Source: Topomyia yanbarensis
Taxonomy: Eukaryota > Arthropoda > Insecta > Diptera > Culicidae
Direction of reading: 5' to 3'
Assembly: GCF_030247195.1 (NCBI RefSeq)
Contig: NC_080671.1
Span: 62,533,589 to 62,597,588, forward strand
DNA length: 64,000 bases
Of the stretch, positions 32,276-43,679 are shown one piece after another. The position numbers and the translations under genes were made by a program. Position 1 is the stretch's first letter. Each line of letters begins with the position of its first letter. Below the pieces are notes generated by a model. It was not told the origin of the DNA, ran no database searches, and saw only the letters and a program-made list of their open reading frames with translations.

Positions 32276-35200
32276 ATCAGAATCGAAGATGGTCAGCATT
32301 TTTAATGTATTTTTTCGAATTTTTGATCTGTCACGTTACAAGTTATTTGTTTTTCATTGCTTCACCATTTAAAAAACCATTAATCCATATTCATCTTAAA
32401 TTTGCAAGCAATATCATCAAATTCAAATTAGACTTCGATGCAAAAATGTGATTCAAGGCAAAAAGTTGAAAATATGCATTTTGTTTACCTTTTTATCTCC
32501 TTACGGTTTTTTAGTCATTTTCAGGTCATGCAAGAAGCATAAAAAATTTTTTATAAATGACAGACATGGAATTTTTTCTGGGTACACCATTCATTTTGTT
32601 TAATATTAGAGGTTATAACGAATACTAAAAAAACAGTTTGGCGCAAAATTCGATAAAAAAAGTTTTCGCCTGTGGTTGCAGCTTTGACCATATGCTGACT
32701 GATATTTATGAAAATCTGACACACGGTGTGGAAAAATCTGATTTTTTTCGTTTTCGACTTTCGAAATTGCATTGTTCGTTCCTCCTTAAGTTTCTCGTTC
32801 CCCGAGTAACAACTTTATCTCAAAGAGACAATAATTTCAGCCGGTAGCAAACACTAGAATGGGAAATAAGATTTGTTGCATACATAATATCCACTCTCAT
32901 TGACCAACTTTCCATATCTTATCTTCCATAGCAATTAAAATAATCTTTCCGCAATAATCACGAGCTTGGCCCACCGTTCCTGTTTTACTGTAGTGGCCTG
33001 ACTGAGGTGCTGCGAAAACCAAACGGCTGACAAACCGCACCGCACGCCGTGTGGGTTATGTAAATTAGATTTCCACTTTATTCGATCAGCCCATAGTGCG
33101 GTGGTACGTTGCCAGTGTTTCTGCCCGGCATCCGTGGCACAAAAGCTTAGAACCGGGAACACATCATCTACAAGTGCACTATTGCCCCCTGCTTGGGCGG
33201 TGGATCAATTTGGGTGATACGGCCACAATCGGTAGAACGCGTTCGGCTGGCTTTCGTAGGGAGGGAGTGGAAAATATAATTAAATCAAAACATTCGATAT
33301 GCCTTCACCCTGTGTCGGTTGGAGATAAACGAAGTCGAGGTCGTTAGGTCCAAGCTGCACGGAGCTAAGCCTCTCTGATTGATGCATGTTAAAATGCTAT
33401 TCAACTGTAGCATTAAAACTTCGCTCGTGATGATACTCGTGTTTCCAAACACGGATTATCGTGCCTTACCAGCGAATTGAAATATTACAAGCATTACACT
33501 TCATATTTCGGTGGAATTGAAATAAAAAAGAAAACCGCACAGAATGTTGACGTGCAATGCAACGGATTATGGCGCTACCCCAGCGGCTTATGTAATTATT
33601 TTAATCGTTGATAGCCAGAAGCAGCATCCGCAACAATCTACCGCAAAAAGTTCAGCCGAATCGGATTAAGCTTTCAATCGATCATTTTCCAACACTGGAG
33701 GCAAAATTGAATCCATCTCATCACATCGTCATTTTCCGAATCATTGTAGGGAAAATCGCATCCGAGAGACACGAACACAAAAAACACATTTCTGATGAGT
33801 GCTTGAATCTCAATCAAATCCATTTCAACTGCTTGCCAAGGACCGGTTGCACACACACAGAGACATTCACGATTCAACTTCTATCATCCAATGAAATTCT
33901 TGATGGGCTGTCCGGCCCCCTCCGGGAAGGGGGTGTCGCTGCTAGTTGCAGGACGGCAGCAGGTAGCTTGAATATAATCGGTGCTGGCACATCAAGCAAT
34001 CAAACTTCGGAAAGATCGTTTAATTGATCCAGAACGTGTGCAGCGATGCATGCCAATGAGCGATATGCAAATCTGGACTAAATGCTGCAACGGTGGTGTT
34101 TGAATGAACGGAAATTGTCACAAGTCGGTGGGTGAGGAGAAAGAAAAACGAATAAAAGTTTCAGTTCTTGACGGGCTGAATGAGTCGGATGGTGAATATA
34201 TTGAATTAACTGGGTTTTTGAATTCAAACGAGTCGTACAGTTTCAGCTCGAATGAGCTATAAGAGTTACAATATAATCGTTCTAATTATTTAACTATTAT
34301 TTCGAAATGAATGACGATCGAACTATGTAAAACCGATTAAACCGGTATTTCTATTTTCATTCACTTTATTTTTTAAATTTGTGGCGTAATTGAATATTTT
34401 TTTCCTATTTTCTCCAACCAAGGCTCTTATACGGTTGATGAACTAATTCATAGAAAAAATAATTGAAACTCGGGAAAATTGCCCTTGGAAACTTCATGTA
34501 TTTCTGAAATACCGCAAAACAAAGAGATCTTTCAATGTCTTGCCTAGTACATAGGCGCTTCTTTTTCATACAGAATTTATTAAGAAACAAAATGAATAAC
34601 AACCAAGCAGCGTTGCAAAATGGAACCCTACTTGTTTTTCATATCCATTTTTTATGTGTTGCTCGAGTGGTTCCTGGTACAGCAGGAAACAGTGATTTTT
34701 GGATTAGTTGTTCTTGTTATTGGAAGTGAGAAATACATAAAATAAGCCTCTATAGTCTGAAAAATGAATAGTGCGAAAAAATTTAAAAGTGCTTCGACAT
34801 TATTGATATTATTTAATAGGATACGAGAATATTCAAATAGATGAAATGGTTTGGTAATAATTTTTATGGAGTTTGGAGGTGATAGGCACTCAGTGCAGAC
34901 AGAGACCGAAGAAAAATAAATAAATCATCAACATTTCCATGCGCTTTACAAAATGCAGACATCACTACTGCAATATTTAAATGGCATTCAATCGATCCTC
35001 TAAAAATTGGATTGAGTGTTTAGTACACAGACGACTGTCATCCCTAAGGATGTAAGGAACGCCGTAGCTTATGGGATTTACTTTAATCGACTGTGGCTGA
35101 TCATGGGTCCACAGTTTAGAACCACTTGACGTTCAATTAGTTGCGAACTACGCCGCTAGTGATACTATGAAAAGGGAATTCGTAAATCGAACATGCACTA

Positions 35201-36580
35201 AAAATCTGTTCATGAATTCATGAAAGAAAATCAATATTTCATAAAATGTACCGTTTACGAAAATCGCGAATAATATTGTGATTTTGTGAACTATTTGACT
35301 ATTTGTATGATTGTTGAGTCTTGATTAATATATTTGGAATCATGAATCAGTTCACAAATACGTGATATATCTGTATTCTGAGTTCTGTGAAATTGTTCAC
35401 GTAAAATATCAATATCATGCAAAAAGAATGATAAACCGTGACCTGCATACAATGATTTAAAAACCACTTCACGAGGCATAAAAGTACACATAATTAATAC
35501 TCAGAATTTGGTGAAATAGTTTATAAAAATATCAAGATTGTTTCGAATTTGTGAACTAATTAACAACCATGAAAACTAGATCGTGATCAATATATAGGGG
35601 GACCCGGGCTGTTAAGACAGTGGGGGTGAACCGGACCCCCTCGATTTCTCAGAAAATCGTAACACTTTCTGACTGTCGGTACCGTCTTTACGCATGGGCA
35701 CATTGAGCCAAGGCCAGGGGCCCCGCGATGAGCATAGGCGCATAAAATCATACTCACTGTCTGCACTACTGGCGCCATGAAAGCTTCAAGAGGGCGGCCC
35801 AATCTTTATTTTTTTCAAAAAATATTTCGATGAACATTTTCGGATTAATCTACCGATCACAAGTAGAATATTTTCGAGCAGCTGATTTCAGTTGCGATTA
35901 AGCCAGATTATTTTTTTTTATAAACGCAAAGATAAACCATGAGTCCCGGCGACATGTACTCGACCATTCAAAAAATTATTATTCCTTATCCTCCTGCAAG
36001 AAGCGCGGGACTTGAAAAAGGATCATCCTGATTCTAAATCATCTGAAAGGGACTCGCCAATACAGTGTTGATAGATTTCAAAGCCTTCTGTTCGAGAAAT
36101 CCAAATATGGCTTTTCTGAAGTCACATTATATCCAGCTTCATCACATCAGGAACGTGGTACTGCTCACGTTCAATATGTTAAGAATAACTCTTCTGTAAG
36201 CCCTGTAGTTTAAAAATAGACATCAAAAAGCTTGAAAAATAATAGATTTAATTGAAAAATCATTTCAAAAACTCAACGTAGGGCTTAGGAATTCTTTACA
36301 TAGAATGTGTATGCAAAATTTGAAATAAATCGGTCAAGTAGTTTTTGAATGGCAGTTAACACCGCAAATCGTGTTTTTCCAGAGAGGTTCCACAAAAAAC
36401 TTCGTCACCGTGTCGCTAGTTGATATTTTTGCATGAAAAAATTACAAAATGTTTTTGAAATAATATAGTATAATGTACAAAAGCTTCGATCATTTCGCTT
36501 CACCCATCTTTCTAAAAAAATGACAAAAACTGATTTTTTTACGCTGGAATCCTCAGGATGTCTCCTTAAATTGTTGTACA
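32276..36580. other. Unassigned, partly unique-looking DNA
   Basis: No recognised gene. 32930-34050 is GC-richer and repeat-poor, with open frames of 75-139 codons on both strands, none with a known domain. A 16-bp perfect palindrome, TTCATGAATTCATGAA, lies at 35209-35224. 35586-35800 is a GC-rich patch with a fortuitous 71-codon minus frame. Some of this could be intron or conserved non-coding sequence. Confidence 0.35.
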
Positions 36581-36639
36581 ATACCGAGAAGGAAATATTT
36601 GTGAGCTGTACACGCCTGGTGGATGAATCAGTTTGTGTA

Positions 36640-37175
36640 GTTACCTACTACTAGCGGAGGGCAACTATTATCATTTATAATGGTTATAAAGTAGCATACA
36701 CAACGAAAACCCTGATTTTAAAACACCCGCACCGAGCCGCAAATCTTCAACATGTACAGAGCCGCAAATCTTGAACAAAACGAACTGTGATTTCAGTCGG
36801 TTTCCATTAGTCAACCTTGTTGGAGGGCCGGAGACTATATTTCAAAGTCGGGAGAAGATGAATATTAGGATTCAGCCTGCTCCGTGGTCTGATCCCGAAG
36901 AATGAGTTTGTACAGCTCCCTGCTAGTAACGGAGGCCAGTTGTAATAAAAATCTCCCACCCATAGAAACTAATTAGCCCTTTTCAGCACTATGAAACCAT
37001 CAACCAAGAATTACATTTGAAAATCTTTTCCTTTGCCAATTATTATTTTTACATCCGACGGGTCGAAATTAGCATACACAGACGGGAAAACCCGATTTTT
37101 AATCATCTGATTGAAGCTCATTCCTGATTGGTTCCCGCTAATTATAAGCACCGAGCCGCAAATCTTTTACAGTTT
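36640..37175. repeat. Duplicated segment near the histone H3 relic
   Basis: Two diverged copies share GCATACACA..CG.AAACCC.GATTTT (36693 and 37072), GCACCGAGCCGCAAATCTT (about 36729 and 37149; partial again at 36760) and a CTAGTAACGGAGG/CTACTAGCGGAGG block (36645 and 36930). Between them, GCCCTTTTCAGCAC (36977) resembles a decayed histone mRNA stem-loop. GATTGG (37127) and ATTATAA (37140) resemble CCAAT and TATA elements. Together with the adjacent H3 relic this suggests, without proof, debris from a histone gene cluster. Confidence 0.4.
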
Positions 37176-37290
37176 TCATTTCTCTTTGACGATGGAAGTA
37201 AACTGATTTCTTTCGATGACCAGCCCATTTGGCTTCGAACGTAAACTGAACCGAGTACAAAATCGGGGGTCGTCTGCGAATGCGGCAACA

Positions 37291-37347
37291 TTCGTGTGTT
37301 CCTTTCGTGTGTTCCATTCGTGTGTTCCATTCGTGTGTTCCATCCGT
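37291..37347. repeat. 13-bp minisatellite
   Basis: About four tandem copies of TTCGTGTGTTCCA with minor changes. The repetitive frames it creates are not genes. Confidence 0.75.
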
Positions 37348-37499
37348 GCTGGCTACACTATACATACACTCGATATGTGTAGATGCGGTAAAGGTGAAGG
37401 GGAAACTAAGATCCCGCTCGATTCGTGGCCGGTCTCCAGTTTCCTGACGGTCGAATCCACCGTCTGCTGAGAAAGGGTTATTAGGCCGAGCATGTCAGT

Positions 37500-38960
37500 G
37501 CCAAAGCATCCTTTTATTTGGTAGCCGTAATGGAATATCTTACCGCCGAAATATCGCAGCTGGCAGGAAACACAACTATTTCGTATCCTCGCACAAACAG
37601 ACCAGCTAGACCTTGAAACGTAGATTGATTTTGAAGTCCTGCGCTATCTCATTAACCATAAGACTGCCGTCAATTTTCAATTAAATTAATTTCGAAATTT
37701 GAAGCATAAAATTATACATTACGTATGGAATACGAAGCTGTAATACGCCGCGAAGTCAATGATTGTAACCGGAACATGGAGCCAGGAAATGCACAGGTAC
37801 TGGTACTAAACTGCAGTTGCCTGGAGAAGTAGGGAAGTGTCAGCATGGGAAGGATGGAGCGAATTATTGAGAGTGGAAGATTTACTGAAAACCTGCTGGA
37901 CATTAAGATAGAAGCGTGTGAAAGCGGCTTTTGTTGTTTTGATGGACAAAATAGCACGATATGCGTTCCACCGGAGGATATGCAGACACCACGGATTTCC
38001 CGGTGAGCCTGTTCCGTTTTTATCCATACAGGGAGTAACATGATGATTTTTATTTGTGGAAGCTATTATTAACGAGAGTTCAACCTACATTGTGTGCAGC
38101 TTCCGATTTTTGTCTCTATACGTGTTTTAAATTGTTTTTTTTCCGATATGATGTCAAAATATTAAAAGATTTTTCTTTGGACGGTTTTTCTCGATAATTT
38201 TTCGCGACATTTTCTACAACTTTGTTTTTGTGGAAATGTTTTCGTTGGACTTTATTTTTTCGGCTCTTTTGTCTTTATGTTTAGCAATAACTAACCGTTT
38301 TGGCCAATTTTATCTATCATTATTTCAGAGAGCGAGTAAAGGCGCTATAACCTTGGCTCATTAGCCAGGACAGGGCTAATAACCTCTGCCCCATCCCAGG
38401 AACCCGGAACCAAAGGAGTGACATTAACCCTCTTAGCCAAGTCACTCCCAACGATTTATCAAACCCCTATCAAATTGAAACGGTTGTGTACGGTTGTCCA
38501 CGTTTCTTCCTTATTCAAGGTTCAAAATGATTCGTTGATTAAATTATTCATTAAATGAATAGTTTGATTGCCGTATAATTTTGAATCATCTTCATTTTGT
38601 ACGCTGCACAGTTGGCCTGGCCGCTTTAATGCTTGTGTCATATTCCATATGTGCCACAAACGTTAATAATGACAAGAAAAATTGTGGACGAACGCCTGCA
38701 ATTTTCCAGGATCCCTACATGTATTGGCTGTGTATGTGTAGACTAGACTAGACTAGACCTGCGCTATCTCATGAACCATACACTGGAAGGGCAGCTTGTG
38801 GATTAGTAGATCTGTAGACTTCTGATAGCGGCGAATTTCTCGCACGGTGACATATCCTGGTCGGTAGCGAGGGTACTTTTGTGGACGGCCTTCGTTGCAG
38901 CCTTCGGGGAGCTTTCCATCCGGGTGACATGGACTGTCTGTTTGGTACGGGGTATGGCAT
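37500..38960 (-). pseudogene. Histone H3 pseudogene, split by a retroelement tail
   Basis: Antisense. The 5' half runs from an ATG at 38960 to 38758. It aligns with H3 as GKAPRKQLATKAARKS (here degraded; ATKAVHKS is readable) and then [29 protein letters not shown] and EIAQ. One insertion and a deletion of about 10 codons (the APSTGGVKKP region) break the frame. The 3' half (37660 to about 37520) reads VNEIAQDFKINLRF and, after a gap, LVCLCEDTK, matching H3 VREIAQDFKTDLRF and LVGLFEDTN. The two halves overlap in the EIAQ codons because a 1.1-kb insertion (37661-38757) duplicated its target. Histone H3 normally packages DNA in nucleosomes; this copy has several stops and cannot. Confidence 0.85.
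37661..38757 (+). mobile_element. Non-coding LINE-like insert with (TAGAC)n tail
   Basis: Inserted within the H3 relic. Flanks are a 23-bp direct repeat starting CCTGCGCTATCTCAT (37638-37660 and 38758-38780, one mismatch). It ends in TAGACTAGACTAGACTAGAC (about 38738-38757). Long, variable target duplications plus a microsatellite tail on one side indicate target-primed reverse transcription, as in non-LTR elements. The 3' half (38340-38735), with CTCTGCCCCATCCCAGG and AAGGAGTGACATTAACCC, looks like a LINE 3' UTR. No RT ORF is present, so the copy is internally deleted or 5'-truncated. Confidence 0.65.
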
Positions 38961-39134
38961 GAAAAATTCCGCTCTGCTACTGCCGATGCTGGCTGGTAGC
39001 ATAACGATGGTCAAGTGAATGATGCGAAAAACCGACTGACCGTTATATAGTCGCGCGAATACGCACTACTATAGCTCTCTCGCTCGTTTTCGTGTCATGT
39101 TCCTTTCCACTAATTTCTGCTACTAGCACTAGTA

Positions 39135-39551
39135 CAGTAAAGACCCGTTTTTATCAGCCCCTTGGCGTATTTTAAGCTGATAAAATAGACACATTGATAA
39201 AATCGGGACATATATTTGTCTGTCTTTTTTATAAAGTTCTTAAAATATTCTTCTTTGGTCCTTTGATATAGCCTCGCAACTTTTTATGATTATTTACTTT
39301 AAGTTCCCCTTAAGGGGGTCTGACAGAGCAAAATTAAAAAAAATATTTTTGAATATTTCGGATCTCTAAGATAAGGAATATATGCCCAAGAAAGGATTTA
39401 CTCGAATTCAACTTGGTTTGTCTGCTAGAGCCTATCAAACTACCAACTATCAATTTTCATACGAAGCTGATAAAATCAGGGGTAGATACATACGAAGCTG
39501 ATAAAATCAGGGCTGATAAAACCGGGTTCTGATAAAATCGGGTCTCCACTG
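39135..39551. mobile_element. 417-bp TA MITE (pogo/Tc1-like)
   Basis: TIRs CAGTAAAGACCCGTTTTTAT and the complement of CAGTGGAGACCCGATTTTAT are flanked by TA on both sides (39133-39134, 39552-39553). GCTGATAAAATC motifs repeat inside the right end, giving at least three copies between 39468 and 39540. Non-coding. Partial ends of the same family are at 257 and 8479-8503. Confidence 0.8.
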
Positions 39552-39553
39552 TA

Positions 39554-42190
39554 TAACCAAAACGAGTATGCGTCTTTCCTCCCCCCCCCCCACACTTCAG
39601 CTTTTTATCAATAACATTCCAAAATGTTGAAAATTAGAAAAGAAAAACATTCGGAAATTCCAAAAATATTCCCAAAAATTTATGCATGTGCAAAAATCGC
39701 ATAGATATTGTTTGTTCCATTAGAATTCAATAAAGTTCAATACAATTTCCAACAATAATTCCGTAGAGAATACTAACTAGAATAGGGGTTCCTTTTAAAA
39801 GTCAATAATTATTAAAACACATGTTGTTCGAATTTAGTGATATTGAACGGAATCATTAAATTTAACATAACATGTTAAACGTGAAAAATTTTCAAAGTAT
39901 TTTTTATGATAATTATGTTGCTTCGGAAAAGAACTTTTGATGTTTGTGCTGATTTCAAAGATCGTTGGATGCTGCTGACTTCTGTCAGCATGACAAGATT
40001 AGTGTTAGTATAGGTCGTCACCCGTTATAATTTTACCATGTGTTGTGTATTGCAGATTTCAAATTAAACCACTGGACCAATCAAATGAAGTCATAATCTA
40101 AGATATGAAAACCTACAGAAATTAACGTAAATACTATTAAAATCCGTCGTATCGTTAATAAGCCGTTGATTACGAATGAAACCATTTTATTTCTGCAGCA
40201 TATTATATTCAATTTATAAGTAGTATTTTTAACGAGGTTTTCTAAAAAAAGACGTGGGTTAATATGTTTAATCCCCAAAGAAATAACTGTGAGTAGCTTT
40301 CGTTTAGTTGGAAATGATCGAACGGAATGGCACCGTAAAGGTTTGTGGAATTTCTTTACTACAAGTATCAACTAATTACAATAATTCTCCAGTGATGATG
40401 TTCGGCATCTGGGAGATTTCTGTCTCGCAAACGCGTGATTTCGCAAATCATTCAAATTCTCACCCCAAACTGTATTCGGCTTTTCTAGAACAGAGAGATA
40501 AATGCAGCATCAACGGAAATCACCTGTGGCTGTACGATGTGCGACAATTCCACCCACTCTTGACTGCCACGAGTAATCACAATCACGCGTAGGTGTGGTA
40601 ATGTGAAGAATTTGATAAACTTTAAATTTAATTATTTTGTTGATAAATCATTGTCACACCGACGACGCACGTAGAGTTGATTCACACCCCGCCACAAGTT
40701 TGAAGAAGCACGGTCGGAAAATGGGTCGTGATCTGCTGGGAAACGAAGAAAGATGCATGTGTTAACGATGTGGTTCCTAGCGTAGGTGGGTAAACATAAA
40801 TTGCTTTATTTGAAACCCGAGGGTTTAGCTGAGACTGGGACTGGGAACCCGGGACCCTGTCATTGTCACTCACACCCTAGGACAGGCGTTTTATGGTTTG
40901 ACTTAGCCTGTAATTACACGTATATTTTACATAATCAGGCTACGTGTGCTGCATGTAGGTAGTTAAGTTGAGTGCTGCAGAACTGGTCGTAAAGGAGGAG
41001 AGCTTTTGAATGCGAGAGCAATGAATGTTCGCCTGTTCTGTCAATATGGTGATTTTAGTCGGATGAAATATGTTTCGAAACTAGTTAGAGGGTGATTAAG
41101 TCGACATAAAGATGTTCATTTCTCAGCATCTGGTTTCATATAATTTATGTTCGTATACTTATGAATTTAGAATGGGCGATCCATCAAATAGATTGTTTTT
41201 CAGTTCAGTTATTTTGCACGGTACGTCGAAATATCTTGAAGGTGCCATTTTTCGTATAAAGAAAGCTTATAGAATCGCTACAAAAATCGATTTTTATATC
41301 GGGGCCCGGACGGCCATTTGAGTAGATGCTTTACAATTTATTCCCAAAAAAGTGCTCAATTTTAGGCCTCGCGAGTGGAAGACCCCCTTAATATAAAATC
41401 TTCTAAATAGGCGTCGCCCTCAAAATTCTAACGTCAACTAATTACACGAATATACAATTCAAGATTTCCGATTGGAATTCACCAAAAATTGTCGACATTT
41501 AACGAACGAACTTTGGTTTATTCATTTGGAAATCGGGTTTTTAGGGATTTTTACAAGTTTGCAACCATCGAAAAGAAACATACTCGTAGGTGAAGAAACA
41601 AATTAATTTTTCGTATTGTTACATGATAGAGGCGAGTTGAATTCCCCAAAAAATCGCCTACTCAATAAACCAATACACACGTAGTCTCTCGGAATAATCC
41701 TCTATGCGTCAACAGATTTCGCAAAGACTCTCGAAAAAATGCTCCGTTCGTCATCTTCAAACACCTGACTTGGAATGATAATACAGATAAATTTGTTTTC
41801 TGTGTCGCCTTCGAAAGATTTTCCGAAAATTCGTTTCCGCATTTTTTACAGAAATCATACCGAGAAAAATTGGGTGGCCGCAAGGGACGCAAGATTGAGA
41901 CTCAGCCAAGAAAACTACGCTACGGCCCTGCTGGTACCACCATGATATCAAAATGATGCAAAACTTGTTAAAATGGGTGCAAAATATGTGATGACTAAAT
42001 AAAGTAGTTTAAACCTTCAACGGTTTTTAGTCCTATATGTTGAAGTAGCACGGTAAAAGACATTTCAGAAATCGAATTTGTATTTTTTATTCCAAATGTC
42101 TTTAAAATGCGTAAATACTCAAAATTTTATGAAATCTCGAAAAAAAATTACGAAGATCGAATTTATGCGACTTTGAAACATTTTTGGTTA
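39554..42190. other. Unassigned DNA
   Basis: A poly-C tract lies at about 39581-39591. 42050-42180 is a diverged copy of 7141-7260 (TTTCAGAAATCGAATT...TCTTTAAAATGC). 41160-41340, with GGGGCCCGGACGGCC, may be its far end. No gene recognised; open frames up to 96 codons lack domains. Confidence 0.4.
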
Positions 42191-42194
42191 TGCA

Positions 42195-42560
42195 GTGCTC
42201 CAGGAGATCCACGAATGTTGAACTCCAATCGGTGACTACGCCATTGATCTCAACGTTGTGTGCGGGTGTATAGCTACGGTACTCTTTTGCAAGGAATGTC
42301 TAACAATGTAATCTGCATGCTTTAAACAGGAAGCCACAGCCCCGTGTTTATCTGGGCGGCCATTCGAAATTTTGGTTACGGCCGAATGACGTTTTGTCAC
42401 GTCTTTTAAAATTTACAGAATCCTTAGTAGCGCTATCTTTGGGTTGAAAAAAATCACAACTGGTCCGACCGAGTTCAATGTTTAGAACTCTAAAGGGAGA
42501 ATCGGATTCTTTGATGGTGAATCTTGCTCGACATCCATTTCTCCATCAGGTACCTCTTTT
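42195..42560 (-). pseudogene. I-element ORF1 scrap
   Basis: Antisense translation gives MDVEQDSPS (about 42535), then HSAVTKISNGRPDK (about 42380) and FLAKEYRSYTPAHNVEINGV (about 42300). These match the same order in the older copy: MDVDKK, YSAVTEISKIRPDK, FTKEYRVYIPANRVGIYGI. It has frameshifts and no zinc knuckles or ORF2. It is the third copy of this I-clade family in the window, all in the same orientation. Confidence 0.75.
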
Positions 42561-43161
42561 TCGAAGGAGACGGAATTAGAGCCCAGCACGATGAAAACAA
42601 GCGAAATATATGAATAGAAACAAAATTTATGGGAAATATAGCAAGAGACGAGTCGGAGATAGTAAAACAAAAAGGCCCTTATGATAATGCGATCTATGGC
42701 GGAATGTTGTTGATATCAAACAAACTCATCGCCAACGTAATATCAAAACAGCTACCAAGCTACCACTTTGCAGATTACACAAAGAATGTGCAATAACAAA
42801 ACATAACAGTAACATTTCAAAAAAAATTCTATGGGTATTTTTATTTTTCCCGAAATAAACTTTTTCTTTCTTCAATATCATCAACCGTTTCACTTTATTC
42901 CGTGTGCTTTACTTTACCCTTAATTTCAGTTTTTTTTCGAAAACCAAAATTTATATGCGATTTTGTAAAGGTTACCAATACTGTGGTACTACATTCCGTA
43001 CCTGAACTTGGCCTCCTTTTTCGGCAGACTTCGCAGCCTGCTCTTAACACTGGTGGCTCCAGGCAGGGGTACGGGGGGCTTCGTTTGTGCACAAACTACT
43101 GGATCAGTTTTCTTTTTGGATAAGTCAACTGCCTGTGGACGAGCCAAACTAAACAATTTGT
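42561..43161. other. Unassigned DNA
   Basis: No feature recognised; open frames of 60-80 codons on both strands at 42900-43120 lack domains. Confidence 0.3.
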
Positions 43162-43169
43162 CTAACGAT

Positions 43170-43552
43170 CAGGAGCGGATCCAGAAAAAAAACTTCAGGA
43201 GGGGATCGAAATTTCGTTTTCAAAATGAACATTGTAAAATACGAAACACGTAAAAACCTCATTTATCGAACATCAGCTCAATGTTGCTTTAGAATGATGA
43301 TCAGCATTGGTGCCCAAATTTAGTTTAGAATGATGATCAGCATTGGTGCCCAAATTTAGTTTGAAAAGATTTTGAGTTTCAAATTAAGCATAAGCAGAAG
43401 CATAAGAGATCGCCCGTAGTTGCTACTCCGTTAGAAAAGATTTTGAGTTTGAAATTAATATAAAATTCAAACTAATTTAAAATTTCTCAACAAGTTGAAA
43501 ATTTTTCGGGAGGGGTCCGGACCTCCAGGACCCCCTTCTGGATCCGTCACCG
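43170..43552. mobile_element. 383-bp hAT-like MITE with 36-bp internal duplication
   Basis: Ends CAGGAGCGGATCCAGAA and the complement of CGGTGACGGATCCAGAA (13 of 17 matching) are flanked by CTAACGAT (43162-43169) and TTAACGAT (43553-43560), 7 of 8 identical. Inside, a 36-bp unit (TTTAGAATGATGATCAGCAT...) is perfectly duplicated at 43288-43323 and 43324-43359. A GATTTTGAGTTT.AAATTAA block also occurs twice. Non-coding. Confidence 0.65.
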
Positions 43553-43582
43553 TTAACGATTGCCGATTGGTGGCGTTGAATA

Positions 43583-43679
43583 CCCAAGTAACAATTGAAG
43601 TTATATAGCACACTACAAGTGCAATCTAAGTTTTATCAGTGGCTATGAAACTATCAAAAAACCAAAATTGTTGCTAGGG
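43583..43679. mobile_element. 97-bp TA MITE, copy 1
   Basis: CCCAAGTAACAATTGAAGTT at the left, AAATTGTTGCTAGGG at the right, TA on both sides (43581-43582, 43680-43681). The inner block CTACAAGTGCAATCTAA is shared with the reversed copy at 56139-56235, which is also 97 bp. Confidence 0.75.

Noticed and set aside
33608..34027. 139-codon plus-strand open frame
   Set aside because: No recognisable domain, antisense frames of similar quality overlap it, and there is no sign of splice context.
37138..37365. Repetitive NGTHE-type peptide frames
   Set aside because: Produced by the 13-bp minisatellite at 37291-37347.
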